Source: Clostridiales bacterium (GTDB lineage Bacteria > Bacillota > Clostridia > Oscillospirales > Acutalibacteraceae). From it: a stretch of DNA of 64,000 bases. The position numbers and the translations under genes are program-made. Shown piece after piece: positions 34,356 to 43,267 of the stretch; the first letter of the stretch is position 1; every line of letters begins with the position of its first letter. The stretch spans positions 62,001 through 126,000 of the forward strand of contig DXXG01000030.1 in NCBI GenBank assembly GCA_019416455.1, in the 5' to 3' direction. The notes under the pieces were generated by a model that searched no databases, was not told the DNA's origin, and was given only the letters and a program-made list of their open reading frames with translations.

Positions 34356-34402
34356 AAACGCCCGCCTTTCCCAAAGGGGAGAGACGGGCGCTGTTTGTTT
34401 TA
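34356..34402 (+). terminator. terminator of the glycopolymer locus
   Basis: Stem CGCCCG-CCTTTCCC / GGGGAGAG-ACGGGCG with a small loop and a T-rich tail (TGTTTGTTTTA), 10 nt after the LCP stop. It faces the convergent VanY-type gene. Confidence 0.75.
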
Positions 34403-34403
34403 C

Positions 34404-35207
34404 TCAGGGGGCGTTTTTGGTGAAGCGGGCAGCCCAATACTCTTCCAGGCACTGACCGCTTTCCTTCATCTCCTGGGCAGCTTCCACGCCCACGTAGCGG
34501 TAGTGCCAGGGCTCGTACCCCACGCCGGTAACGTCAGTTTTGTCCTTGGGATACCGAAGGATGAACCCGTACTCCCAGCAGTGTTCCATGAGCCACTGCT
34601 GTTCCGGAGTGTTTTCCTGCTCCTCTTCCAGCACCTGATACCCTGCTGCCACAATGTCCGCCGCTAGGCCTGTTTGATGCTCGCTGGTACCGGCGGGTAC
34701 CACCCAGCGGGAGGCTTCTTCCTCCGCCTCCTCCGGGGAAAGCCCCTGGGAGCTCCACAGCTCTATCTCATTTTCATGGAGCGTTTTCTGGTCCTCCCAA
34801 GTGCGGAAGGAGGAACAGATCAGAGGGGAGAGTCCCTGATCTTCCATAGAATCAAACATGCGGGAAAGAGCGTCTGTCGCTCGGGAATCGAACTGACCCC
34901 CTGCCACTTCCGTCAGTTCCACGGTGAAATCCTCCGCCAGGGGCGTTTCCGGATTCACCAACCGGAGATACCAGGGAGCCTCACCGGAGCTGCTGCCCTG
35001 TTCCGCTAAAGGCACGTCCGCTCTGACGGTGGGGAAGCCCCCTTCCTGCTCTTGAGCCAGAGCGGAGATAAGCCCCCAGAAGTTGGAGATGCCAAAAACC
35101 GCCAACAGGCAGACTGCGGAGGCAGTTCCCGCCAGAATCCAGTGGAAAGCACTGTTCTTCCGTTTGCGTCTGGTTCGTCTGTGACGGCCGTATCTATATT
35201 GATCCAT
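34404..35207 (-). CDS. D-alanyl-D-alanine carboxypeptidase, VanY/M15 family
   Basis: 267 residues. Basic N-terminus, then one membrane helix (about 23-45), so a membrane-anchored extracellular enzyme. M15B zinc motifs: RTWEDQ, SEHQTGLAADI (SxHxxGxxxD) and EPWHYRYVG with the catalytic Glu and last His ligand. It trims the terminal D-Ala of peptidoglycan stem peptides. No vanR/S, vanH, vanA or vanX genes are near, so it is a housekeeping carboxypeptidase, not evidence of vancomycin resistance. Confidence 0.92.
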   Translation of the reverse strand: MDQYRYGRHRRTRRKRKNSAFHWILAGTASAVCLLAVFGISNFWGLISALAQEQEGGFPTVRADVPLAEQGSSSGEAPWYLRLVNPETPLAEDFTVELTEVAGGQFDSRATDALSRMFDSMEDQGLSPLICSSFRTWEDQKTLHENEIELWSSQGLSPEEAEEEASRWVVPAGTSEHQTGLAADIVAAGYQVLEEEQENTPEQQWLMEHCWEYGFILRYPKDKTDVTGVGYEPWHYRYVGVEAAQEMKESGQCLEEYWAARFTKNAP

Positions 35208-35288
35208 GGTTTGTCTCTCCTTTCCTAAGCATTAGACGTGGAAACACGGATGCCGGTTAGATGAAAGGAGAAAATTCATTTCTAACAA

Positions 35289-35317
35289 AAAAGGACTGGC
35301 GGAAAACCGCTCAGTCC
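35289..35317 (-). terminator. terminator overlapping the stop of the amidase-like gene
   Basis: Minus-strand stem AGGACTGAGCGG / CCGCCAGTCCT with a TTTT loop and six T residues; the stop codon lies in its left arm. Confidence 0.8.
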
Positions 35318-36156
35318 TCATAGCGTGTGATGCATTCCATTTCGTAGCTGTACGCCGCCAGATCGTCCCAGGAAAGGAATCGGTCCCAGGAGATGCGGCA
35401 GTGCTGGTAATCACTGTTGCATTCCACCACGGTGATCCCGTCCTCTTCCACGGTCAGCACGATCATGGAGTGTTCCGTCAGTTCCAGCCGGATGTGGTCC
35501 CCGGGGCGGAGCTGGGAATAATCATAGAACACTGTTAGGGGGGCGTCCTCTCCGAACACCAAATCACTGACCAGGGACGCGAAGCCTAAACACTGTTCCA
35601 GAGGGTAGTACTGGGGGAAAAGACTCTGGGTAGCCCCCACGTAGGTGTTGCAGTCGGTGTCCCAGTAAAGGTCATGCTGGCAAGGGGTTTCCGTGACCGT
35701 GAGTTCATCCCAATCCTCCACGCCCACGTGGTTCCAGTACCAGCCTTCGGGGAACACTTCCCGCAGTGCTTCCAGAGAGGCTTCGGCTTCCTCTTCCGTG
35801 ATGGAGCCATCCTCTCCGGTATCCTCTTCCCCCTCCACGATGGTGATGGCCGCGGCGGAGGCGTCCTCTTCAAAGAAGTCGGAACCAGCGTCGAAATCCG
35901 CCGTTGCGATGGAATGGTCCTCCTGGTCCATGGAAGATCCCTCCACCACTGCTTCCGCGGTTGTGGAGGAAAGGGACGTCAAGGGATCGGCGGTTTCCTG
36001 CTCATCCTCCGACCAGATCAATGCGGACGCCAATGCCAGCGTGGCAAGAGTACAGCAGATGACGGTGACCGCAATGAGAAAGGTGTTGCTGTGGACGAAG
36101 CTTTTTTTCATCCAACGGAAGTTGTGGCCGTTTGGGGAATGATTGAATGGATCCAT
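35311..36156 (-). CDS. membrane-anchored cysteine amidase/peptidase-like protein
   Basis: 281 residues, ATG after GAAAGGGGCGCTTTT. One N-terminal membrane helix (about 25-50), then a strongly acidic linker rich in Glu, Asp, Ser, Ala (50-135). The C-terminal domain has QCLGFASLVSDLVFG, LRPGDHIRLELTEHSMIVL and ITVVECNSDYQHCRISW. A Cys in a helix, RPGD.I, a strand His and a following Asn/Asp is the pattern of NlpC/P60, CHAP and C39-like hydrolases, so a cell-wall amidase or peptidase is the best guess. It has no recognised partner; the VanY-type enzyme is next on the same strand. Confidence 0.6.
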   Translation of the reverse strand: MDPFNHSPNGHNFRWMKKSFVHSNTFLIAVTVICCTLATLALASALIWSEDEQETADPLTSLSSTTAEAVVEGSSMDQEDHSIATADFDAGSDFFEEDASAAAITIVEGEEDTGEDGSITEEEAEASLEALREVFPEGWYWNHVGVEDWDELTVTETPCQHDLYWDTDCNTYVGATQSLFPQYYPLEQCLGFASLVSDLVFGEDAPLTVFYDYSQLRPGDHIRLELTEHSMIVLTVEEDGITVVECNSDYQHCRISWDRFLSWDDLAAYSYEMECITRYED

Positions 36157-36323
36157 AAAAGCGCCCCTTTCTCAGCGAGGGATAATACGGCGAAAATCGG
36201 CATAGTTCTCCCAAATTCGCCAAGGAGGGGACAGATGGCCCTCCCCCTCATTTACTTAATATATTAGATGCCCTATGTGAAGATAAGGTGAGAAGAGGGA
36301 AAATTTTTTGTCATTTACATTTT

Positions 36324-37616
36324 TTAACACCGGGTGGTCATGATGTCCAGGATCTCCCGGTCAGTTTCCCGCATGCCCTGGGCCGCCAGAAGGCCGATGT
36401 TGTGGATGGTGGCCTCCACGCCCTTGGAGATGATACCGTCCCCGCCCCGGAACTGCTGGCCGTTTTGGTACATGTAAAAGCCCAAAAGACCCGCGTCCAC
36501 CGCGGAGGAGATCTTGGCGGCGCAGGATGCCTTGGCCCCATCGCAGACGATGCCGGAGGTCACCGCCAGAGCGTTGACGATGGTGTGGGACACGTCCCGT
36601 AAAAGCTCCTGGGGCTCCTTGTCCCGGCCGTACAGGTAGGCGATGCCCGCTCCACTGCCGCAGCCAGCGCTGACGGCCCCGCAGTAGGCGGAAAGCCGGC
36701 CGATCTCTGTCTTAAGGTGGATGGTGATGAGATCGCTCACCAGCAAAGCCCGGTACAGGGTCTCCTGGTCCACCCCCAGCTCTTTGGCGTACTCGATCAC
36801 CGGCAGGGAGGCAGTGAGGCCCTGGTTGCCGCTTCCGGAAACAATGACTACCGGCAGGCTGCACCCGTTCATCCGGGCGTCAGATCCGGCGGCGGCCATG
36901 GCTCTGGCCCGAATCTTCACGTCGTTTCCGTAGGTGGACAGCAGCACTTTGCCGATGTTGGCGCCGTAATCTCCCCGCAGGCCTTCCTCCGCAATGGCGG
37001 TGTTGTAGCGGATCTGCCGGCCGATTATTTCCTCCACATCCGAGAGGTTTGCTTCCCGGGCGAATTCCAGGATCCCCTCCACGGAAAGGACGGACTTGTC
37101 GGTAAGCCCCTCCTCTTGGGCGGCCTGGGCTTCCACTTCCTTGAGGACTTCTCCGTTTTTCTCGATACGGACGATGTTGGTATGGTAATTGACGATCCGC
37201 ACCAGGGCAGAATCCTCCCCCGCCCAGGCCCGGATGGTGATGTCGAAAATAAAGGGGGAGTCTGCCAGTTTCACGGCGATGGGAGTCCGTTCCAGGTACT
37301 CCTGGATGACCTTCTGTTCCGCTTCTCCGATCTTGGAGAGGACTTCCAGTTCCAGGTCAGGATCCCCGGCAGCCATGCCCGCGGCAGCCGCCGCAGGGAT
37401 GCCCCGCAGCCCGCCGGTGCTGGGCACGAACACGCTCTTCACGTTCTTGATAATGTTTCCGCTGGCTTCCACTTCCAGGCGCTCTGCCAAGCGGCCCAGA
37501 GTCTTTCCGGCTACCGCGGCTGCGTAAGCAATGGCGATGGGCTCCGTGCAGCCCATGGCGGGCACCAGTTCTTCCTTCAGGATGCTCACATAGTCCCGAT
37601 ACGTTGTCTGTTCCAT
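36324..37616 (-). CDS. L-cysteine desulfidase family protein (UPF0597/CyuA-like)
   Basis: 430 residues. MGCTEPIAIAYAAAVAGK near the N-terminus, the FVPSTGGLRGIPAAAAAG glycine-rich block, then GCGSGAGIAYLYG and SGIVCDGAKASCAAKI near the C-terminus supply the Cys residues expected to hold a 4Fe-4S cluster. This family removes sulfide from L-cysteine to give pyruvate and ammonia; it is also related to iron-sulfur L-serine dehydratases. Cytoplasmic, oxygen-sensitive enzyme of anaerobes. It is transcribed alone from the promoter at 37694-37722. Confidence 0.9.
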   Translation of the reverse strand: MEQTTYRDYVSILKEELVPAMGCTEPIAIAYAAAVAGKTLGRLAERLEVEASGNIIKNVKSVFVPSTGGLRGIPAAAAAGMAAGDPDLELEVLSKIGEAEQKVIQEYLERTPIAVKLADSPFIFDITIRAWAGEDSALVRIVNYHTNIVRIEKNGEVLKEVEAQAAQEEGLTDKSVLSVEGILEFAREANLSDVEEIIGRQIRYNTAIAEEGLRGDYGANIGKVLLSTYGNDVKIRARAMAAAGSDARMNGCSLPVVIVSGSGNQGLTASLPVIEYAKELGVDQETLYRALLVSDLITIHLKTEIGRLSAYCGAVSAGCGSGAGIAYLYGRDKEPQELLRDVSHTIVNALAVTSGIVCDGAKASCAAKISSAVDAGLLGFYMYQNGQQFRGGDGIISKGVEATIHNIGLLAAQGMRETDREILDIMTTRC

Positions 37617-37672
37617 CCAGGATCACGCTCCCCTACTCATTTGCCGGTGATTTTGCCTCAAACACTTTTTCG

Positions 37673-37717
37673 AAAAAACCGGCCGCTGGATTTATTTTCC
37701 CATAGCGGACGGTTTTT
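37673..37717 (-). terminator. terminator of the two-gene ABC exporter operon
   Basis: Stem ACCG-CCGCT / AGCGG-CGGT, T6 tail on the minus strand, just after the stop at 37733. A T-run also follows on the plus strand. Confidence 0.7.
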
Positions 37718-37722
37718 GTCAA
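37694..37722 (-). promoter_or_regulatory. promoter of the cysteine desulfidase gene
   Basis: TTGACA (37717-37722), 17-nt spacer, GAAAAT (37694-37699) on the minus strand, lying inside the preceding terminator region. Confidence 0.55.
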
Positions 37723-37732
37723 ATAAAAGGGT

Positions 37733-39508
37733 TTATTGGAATTGGGAGTTGTACAGGGACGCGTAAAAGCCCTGTTGTTCCATCAGGCTCTGGTGAGTGC
37801 CCTGCTCCACAATGTCCCCGTCCCGCACCACCAGGATCCGGTCGGCGTTCTGGATGGTGGACAGTCGGTGGGCGATGACGAAGCAGGTCTTGTCTTTCAT
37901 CAGCTCCCGCATGGCTGCCTGGATCTGGATTTCCGTGCGGGTGTCCACGTTGGAAGTGGCCTCGTCCAGGATCAGCATCTTGGCGTCCAGAAGCATGGCC
38001 CGGGCGATGGTGAGCAGCTGTTTCTGGCCCTGGGAGATGTTCATGCCGTTCTCGTCCAGGATGGTGTCATACCCCTTGGGAAGCCCCATGATGTACCGGT
38101 GGATCCGGGCAGCTTTGGCGGCGTTCTGCACGTCTTCCAGGCGGGCGTCCTTCTTGCCGTAGGCCAGGTTCTCAAAAATGGTCCCCGAAAACAGCCAGGT
38201 ATCTTGGAGCACCATGGCGTAGGACAGACGCAGGCTCTTCCGGGTGATCTGCTGGATGTCCCGGCCGTCCAGGGTGATGGCTCCGGAGTCCGGGTCGTAG
38301 AAGCGCATCAGCAGGTTGATGAGGGTGGTCTTGCCCGCGCCGGTGGGGCCCACGATGGCGGTCAGGCTGCCGGGAGGAGCGGAGAAGCTCAGGTCGTGGA
38401 TGATGGTCTTTCCCGGGTCATAGCCGAACTTCACGTGATCCATGGCCACGTCGCCTTCCACCTGATCCACGGTCACGGCGTCGGGAGCGTCGGCGGGCTC
38501 AGGTTCCTCATCGATGAGGCGGAACACCCGCTCGGCAGCGGCACAGGCAGATTGCAGTTCGCTGATGATATTGGCCACCTCATTGATGGGGCCGGAGAAT
38601 TTCCGGGAGTAGAGCACGAAAGAGGACAGGTCGCCGATGGACAGGCGCCCCCACAAAAACAGGATGGCTCCGAAGATGCTCACAAAAGCCAAGGACAGGT
38701 TGTTGATGAAGTTGACGGAGGGACCGGTCATGCCGCCGTAGTAGTCGGCGTTGTAGTAGGCGTCCACCGCGGCGTCGTTGCGCTTGTCGAACCGGGAGAC
38801 CATGGTGTCCTCCTGGTGGTAGGCCTTGGTGGTCTTTTGCCCGGTGATGACCTCCTCCACGAAGCCGTTGAGTTCCCCCAGTTTCACCGACCGCTGATGG
38901 AACAGAGGCCGGACCTTTTTGGTCATGTACCGGGTGAAGCCGATGGACATGGGGATGGTGATGGCGAACACCAGCACCAGCACCGGGGAGATGACGATCA
39001 TCATGACCAGGGACCCCAGTACAGTGATGACGCTGGCGGCAATCTGCAACAGGTCGTTGGACAGGGAAGCGTTCACCGTGTCGATGTCGTAGGAGATGCG
39101 GCTGACAATGTCGCCGGTCTGATGGCTGTCGAAGTAGCGCACCGGCAGTTCCGTCAGCCGGTCGAATACCTGCTGGCGCATCTGGAACACGATCTTCTGG
39201 CTCAGCTGGATCATGAGGATGGACAGAATATAGGACAGCAGGGAGGACACGGCGTAGAACACGATCATCAGACCGCAGTAGAAAAATATCGTGGGGAAGT
39301 CCGCCATCCCCGGCTCCATGCCGATGGCGTCGATGGCCTTGCCGGAGAGCATGGGCCCCAACAGCGCCAGGAAGTTACTGGAGACCGTGAGGAGCAAGGC
39401 CGCCAATGCCATCCATTTGTGGGCGTAGATGTAAGTCCACAGGCGAAGGAGCACTTTTTTTCGATCTTTGGGCTTTTCGATAGGCCCTCTGGGTCCTCTG
39501 GGAGGCAT
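37733..39508 (-). CDS. heterodimeric ABC exporter, subunit with intact catalytic Glu
   Basis: 591 residues: six-helix ABC exporter membrane domain (about 30-330) and nucleotide-binding domain. Walker A GPTGAGKTT, signature ISQGQKQL (non-canonical), Walker B MLILDEATSNVD, His-loop IAHRLST. It begins with MPPRGPRGPIEKPKDRKK, a basic tail. Its ATG directly follows the stop of the partner gene. The odd signature matches the partner whose Walker B carries Asp, so the pair has one working and one degenerate ATP site. Probable multidrug or lipid exporter. Confidence 0.92.
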   Translation of the reverse strand: MPPRGPRGPIEKPKDRKKVLLRLWTYIYAHKWMALAALLLTVSSNFLALLGPMLSGKAIDAIGMEPGMADFPTIFFYCGLMIVFYAVSSLLSYILSILMIQLSQKIVFQMRQQVFDRLTELPVRYFDSHQTGDIVSRISYDIDTVNASLSNDLLQIAASVITVLGSLVMMIVISPVLVLVFAITIPMSIGFTRYMTKKVRPLFHQRSVKLGELNGFVEEVITGQKTTKAYHQEDTMVSRFDKRNDAAVDAYYNADYYGGMTGPSVNFINNLSLAFVSIFGAILFLWGRLSIGDLSSFVLYSRKFSGPINEVANIISELQSACAAAERVFRLIDEEPEPADAPDAVTVDQVEGDVAMDHVKFGYDPGKTIIHDLSFSAPPGSLTAIVGPTGAGKTTLINLLMRFYDPDSGAITLDGRDIQQITRKSLRLSYAMVLQDTWLFSGTIFENLAYGKKDARLEDVQNAAKAARIHRYIMGLPKGYDTILDENGMNISQGQKQLLTIARAMLLDAKMLILDEATSNVDTRTEIQIQAAMRELMKDKTCFVIAHRLSTIQNADRILVVRDGDIVEQGTHQSLMEQQGFYASLYNSQFQ

Positions 39509-41239
39509 TCAGACCACCTCCTTCTGTGGGGCAGATTCATATCCCATCTGTGATTTCGCAATTTCCTGGTACACCTGGCAGGTTTTCAGCAGGTGTTCGT
39601 GGTCGCCGTAGCCCAGCTCTTTGCCATCTTCCAGCACCAAGATGTGGTCCGCGTGGAGGATGGAGATGACCCGCTGGGCGATGATGATCGTGGTAATACC
39701 TTTGTACTCCTCCCGAAGGGCTTTCCGCAGGGCGGCGTCGGTGCGGTAGTCCAGGGCGGAGGAGGAATCGTCCAGGATGAGGATCTCCGGGGTGCCTGCC
39801 AGAGCTCTGGCCACCAGCACCCGCTGCTTCTGGCCGCCGCTGAGATTGGTGCCTTTGGCGGTGAGCATATGCTGCAAGCCGTCGGGCAGAGCGGAGATGA
39901 AATCCATGGCCTGAGCGCACCGGGCCGCCTTCTCAATGTCCTCGGGGGGCAGGTGGCGGCCAAAGTCGATGTTCTCGTAGATGGTGTCCGCGAACAGCAC
40001 GTCGTTCTGGAACACCACGCCGAACTTCTCGTGAAGCTCGTCCAGGGGGATGGAGTTTAGCTTCCGGCCGCCGATCTGGATCAGGCCGGAGTCGGCGTCG
40101 TACAGCCGCATGAGCAGTGCCATCAGGGTGGACTTGCCGCAGCCTGTGGCCCCGATGATGCCCAGGGTCTCTCCAGGCTTCAAGCGGAAACTGATGTCCT
40201 CCACGCTGGGCTCTGTTTTGCTGTAAGAGAAGGACACATGGTCGAATACCACGTGATAGGGGGAGTCTTCCGGTTCCACGGGGGTGACGTGGAGATCCTC
40301 AGGGGTCTCCAGCACCTCCTGGATACGGGCCCCGGAGGCGATGCCCTTGGAGCACATGACGAAGATCCTGGTGATAGCCATCATGGCGTTCAGGATGATG
40401 GTGAAGTAGCTCAAAAACGCGATGATCTTGCCTGCCTGGGACAGCCCGGCATTGACACGGAAAGCGCCCACCACGATCACCAGGGTGAGGCCCACGTTCA
40501 GCAGCAGATTCATCATGGGGTTGGTCAGTGCCATGGTGATGCCCGCCTTTTTCTCCCGGCGAACCAGTTCCCCGTTGACCCGGGCGAAATGCTCTTTCTC
40601 GTAGTCCGTCTTGGACAGCGCCTTGATGACCCGGATGCCGGAAGCAGTCTCACGAACAGTGCGCACCATGGAATCCACCCCCTGCTGCAAGGACACGTAC
40701 AAGGGGATGCCTCGTTTGGACACGCAGTACACCAGCACCGCCAGGAAGGGCAGAGTGCACACCAGCACCAGGGTGAGCACCGGGTCCAGGGTGAGGGTGA
40801 TGAGGATGCCGCCCAAAAGCAGGATGGGGGCCCGTACGCCCATGCGCTGCATCATGCCGATCATCTGGTGGACGTTGTAGGTGTCGCTGGTGAGACGGGA
40901 CTCCAAAGAGGGGATGGAGTAATCGTCGATCTGAGAGCAGGACAGATAGGAGATCTTCTCAAACAGGTCGTGGCGCAATGCTTGGGTGGTGTGCTGGGCT
41001 ACCCAGGCGGCCATCCGGTTGGCTACAATGTTGGTCACCAAAGCCATCACCGCAGCCAGGATCATCATGCCGCCCCAAAAGAGGATCAGACCCATGTCCC
41101 GGAGGGGGACGATATCGTCCACCAGGTGGGAGAGGATCCAGGGCAGGAACAGTTCCATCACTGCTCCGACAAATTTGATAAAGATCCCCAGGCTCATTCG
41201 GGGGATAAAAGGTTTGATATAGTGGAGGATCACTTTCAT
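39509..41239 (-). CDS. heterodimeric ABC exporter, subunit with degenerate Walker B
   Basis: 576 residues; start at 41239 behind GGAAAGGAAG (the frame runs on upstream without a site). Exporter membrane domain, then Walker A GATGCGKST, canonical signature LSGGQKQR, Walker B ILILDDSSSALD in which the catalytic Glu is replaced by Asp, and AQRVIS in place of a normal His-loop AHR. Such changes are typical for one half of heterodimeric exporters (TM287/288, BmrCD type). First gene of the operon under the MarR-type operator. Confidence 0.92.
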   Translation of the reverse strand: MKVILHYIKPFIPRMSLGIFIKFVGAVMELFLPWILSHLVDDIVPLRDMGLILFWGGMMILAAVMALVTNIVANRMAAWVAQHTTQALRHDLFEKISYLSCSQIDDYSIPSLESRLTSDTYNVHQMIGMMQRMGVRAPILLLGGILITLTLDPVLTLVLVCTLPFLAVLVYCVSKRGIPLYVSLQQGVDSMVRTVRETASGIRVIKALSKTDYEKEHFARVNGELVRREKKAGITMALTNPMMNLLLNVGLTLVIVVGAFRVNAGLSQAGKIIAFLSYFTIILNAMMAITRIFVMCSKGIASGARIQEVLETPEDLHVTPVEPEDSPYHVVFDHVSFSYSKTEPSVEDISFRLKPGETLGIIGATGCGKSTLMALLMRLYDADSGLIQIGGRKLNSIPLDELHEKFGVVFQNDVLFADTIYENIDFGRHLPPEDIEKAARCAQAMDFISALPDGLQHMLTAKGTNLSGGQKQRVLVARALAGTPEILILDDSSSALDYRTDAALRKALREEYKGITTIIIAQRVISILHADHILVLEDGKELGYGDHEHLLKTCQVYQEIAKSQMGYESAPQKEVV

Positions 41240-41311
41240 GGCGGACTTCCTTTCCGAACAACTTCTCCCCGGCATCCCCGGCCGGTTTTTCTCTTCCTTC
41301 AGTCAAGTTTA

Positions 41312-41345
41312 AGCATACCACAATATAGTTGAATATGCAACTATA
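41312..41345 (-). promoter_or_regulatory. promoter with MarR-type palindromic operator
   Basis: Minus-strand TTGCAT (41335-41340), 17 nt, TATGCT (41312-41317). Over the -35 box and spacer lies the perfect palindrome TATAGTTG-AATATG-CAACTATA (41324-41345). AT-rich TAGTTG...CAACTA dyads are typical of MarR-family repressors, often found before ABC exporter operons. No marR gene lies in the window, so the regulator is encoded elsewhere or lost. Confidence 0.75.
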
Positions 41346-41359
41346 ACCGGTATTTTTTC

Positions 41360-41400
41360 CAAAGAAAAAGCGCCCGGGAAACCCCGAACGCTTTCTTTAA
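41360..41400 (-). terminator. terminator of the third ABC exporter gene
   Basis: Minus-strand stem AAAGAAAGCGTTCGGGG / CCCGGGCGCTTTTTCTTT with a TTT loop and T-rich tail, immediately after the stop at 41402. Confidence 0.75.
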
Positions 41401-41401
41401 G

Positions 41402-43129
41402 TCACGCTTGGAAAGATGCCTGGTACAGCCGTGCATAGACCCCGCCTTGCGCCATCAGGCTCTGGTGGGTACCCTCCTCGCAGATGCCCCGCTCGTCCAG
41501 CACCAAGATCCGCTTGGCGCCTTGGATGGTGGACAGCCGATGGGCGATTACCAGGGTGGTGCGGTGGCGGGCCAGTTCTTCCAGAGAGTTTTGAACGATC
41601 CGCTCGCTTTGGGTGTCCAAAGCGCTGGTGGCCTCGTCCAGGATCAAGATGGGCGGGTCCTTCAGGAACACCCGAGCAATGGACAGCCGCTGGCGCTGAC
41701 CGCCGGAGAGCTTCACTCCCCGAGGACCGATGTCCGTGTCATAGCCCTTGGGCAGGGAGAGGATGAATTCCTCCGCCCCCGCTTTTTTGGCGGCCCGGCG
41801 GATCTCCTCCATTGTGGCCCCAGGCTTGCCGTAGCTGATGTTCTCCGCCACAGAGCCGGTGAACAGGTCCACTTCCTGGCGGACAATGCCCACATTGTCC
41901 CGGAGGGAACGAAGGGTAACCTGCTTCACCGGTACCCCGTCCACGGTGATCTCTCCCGCCTCTACGTCATAGAACCGGGGGATCAGGGAGCAAAGGGTGG
42001 TTTTTCCCACGCCGGAGGCCCCTACCAGGGCCACGTACTCGCCGGCTCCGATGGTCAGGTCCAGGTCACGGAACACGGCGTCTCCCTCCCCATAGCGGAA
42101 GTCTACGTGGGAGAACCGGATATCTCCCCGCACCCGGGGAAGCTCCACCGCGTCAGGCGCGTCCTGGATCTCCGGCTGGGTGTCCAGGATCTCCAAAAAC
42201 CGCCGGAAGCCGGTGCGGCCTTCCTGGATCAGCCGGGAGGTGTTCACCAGGCTTTGGATGGGCTGAGTAAAGTAGCTGACGTACAGCAGAAACACCACCA
42301 GATCCGACAGGGCCAGGCTGCCTTGGAGAATAGCCAGTCCACCGAACACCACCACAGCGATGGGGATCAGGCTGGCGAAGGCGTCCATGCCGCCGTAGCA
42401 GAGAGCCTCTCCCTTGTAGCCGGCCTTCCGGCTTTTCAGGAATTTCTCGTTGCGGCGGTTGAACTTCTCCGTTTCAAGATCCTCGTTGCCAAAGGACTGG
42501 ACCATGCGGATGGCGGAGAGAGAGTCCTCCGCCTGGGCGTTGATCTCGCCCATGTCCTCCCTGCCTTGACGGAGAGCGTCAGCCATCTTCTTGTTAAAGA
42601 ACAGGATGTACACCACCATAAAGGGGAGAAAGGCCAGGATGACCAAGGTCATCTGCCAGTGAATGTTCCAGAGGATCAGCAGGGCTCCCACGAATTTTAC
42701 CGTGTTTACCAACAGGTCCTCAGGCACATGGTGGAAAAATTCCGCCAGAGACAGGGAGTCGTTGGAAATACGGGACATAAGGTCTCCCACCGGATGCTGG
42801 TCATAGTAGGAAAAGGACAGCTTCTGGCAGTGGGCGAACAGCTGGGCTCGCATATCTCGTTCCATGCGGGCGCCCATGGCGTGGCCTTGGTAGTCCATAA
42901 AGTAGCTGCACCAGGCCCGGATCAGTACCAGGGCCAGCAGAACAGCCCCCACTTGCAGGATCTTACCTGGGGCGGGGGAGCCGGTGAGCACTTTGTCAGT
43001 GATGTACCCCGCCCCCAGGGGCAGGATTAGTCCAATGGCCGCCGCCATCAGGGAGCAGGCCAGATCCGCGGCGAACAGGCCCTTATAGGGCTTGTAAAAC
43101 GAGACGAGCTTTAAAAATTTGGTTTTCAA
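41402..43129 (-). CDS. ABC exporter, homodimeric (multidrug/lipid type)
   Basis: 575 residues. The start is TTG at 43129, 9 nt after CGAGGAGGAA. Membrane domain with six helices, then Walker A GASGVGKTT, signature LSGGQRQR, Walker B ILILDEATSALD and His-loop IAHRLST, all canonical, so a homodimer is likely. Its upstream region (43130-43302) holds an operator, a leader peptide and a hairpin, quite unlike the control of the exporter pair downstream. Confidence 0.92.
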   Translation of the reverse strand: MKTKFLKLVSFYKPYKGLFAADLACSLMAAAIGLILPLGAGYITDKVLTGSPAPGKILQVGAVLLALVLIRAWCSYFMDYQGHAMGARMERDMRAQLFAHCQKLSFSYYDQHPVGDLMSRISNDSLSLAEFFHHVPEDLLVNTVKFVGALLILWNIHWQMTLVILAFLPFMVVYILFFNKKMADALRQGREDMGEINAQAEDSLSAIRMVQSFGNEDLETEKFNRRNEKFLKSRKAGYKGEALCYGGMDAFASLIPIAVVVFGGLAILQGSLALSDLVVFLLYVSYFTQPIQSLVNTSRLIQEGRTGFRRFLEILDTQPEIQDAPDAVELPRVRGDIRFSHVDFRYGEGDAVFRDLDLTIGAGEYVALVGASGVGKTTLCSLIPRFYDVEAGEITVDGVPVKQVTLRSLRDNVGIVRQEVDLFTGSVAENISYGKPGATMEEIRRAAKKAGAEEFILSLPKGYDTDIGPRGVKLSGGQRQRLSIARVFLKDPPILILDEATSALDTQSERIVQNSLEELARHRTTLVIAHRLSTIQGAKRILVLDERGICEEGTHQSLMAQGGVYARLYQASFQA

Positions 43130-43149
43130 AAGAGTTCCTCCTCGTAAGT

Positions 43150-43188
43150 CCGGGGAGGGCGGCCCTTAGCGGGCAAGATCCCTCCCGG
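43150..43188 (-). promoter_or_regulatory. hairpin at the end of the leader peptide ORF
   Basis: Minus-strand arms CCGGGAGGG and CCCTCCCCGG (one bulged C) enclose the last codons and stop of the leader ORF. No U tract follows. The C-rich right arm could instead pair with the ribosome site GAGGAGG at the ABC start, giving two alternative structures. Confidence 0.55.
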
Positions 43189-43225
43189 TATGGAAATGGG
43201 TCAGGGAAACAGTTCTTTTTTTCAT
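43166..43225 (-). CDS. 19-residue leader peptide
   Basis: ATG at 43225 has GAAAGGATG 7 nt upstream. It reads MKKRTVSLTHFHTGRDLAR and stops at 43166, 37 nt before the ABC exporter start. It is basic, not membrane-spanning. The position between a promoter and an exporter gene, with a hairpin over its 3' end, is that of a ribosome-mediated attenuation leader, as described for bmrB before bmrCD in Bacillus subtilis; there is no sequence claim of homology. Confidence 0.55.
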   Translation of the reverse strand: MKKRTVSLTHFHTGRDLAR

Positions 43226-43267
43226 AGAAAAACATCCTTTCTGTATGGGCCCTCGGGGGCCGGTATT

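Noticed and set aside
34404..35207. VanY as sign of a vancomycin-resistance cluster
   Set aside because: No vanR/S, vanH, ligase or vanX gene is nearby; M15 carboxypeptidases are common housekeeping enzymes.
37736..41332. 605- and 364-codon plus-strand frames opposite the ABC exporters
   Set aside because: Antisense mirrors of ABC genes with complete Walker and signature motifs; no start signals.
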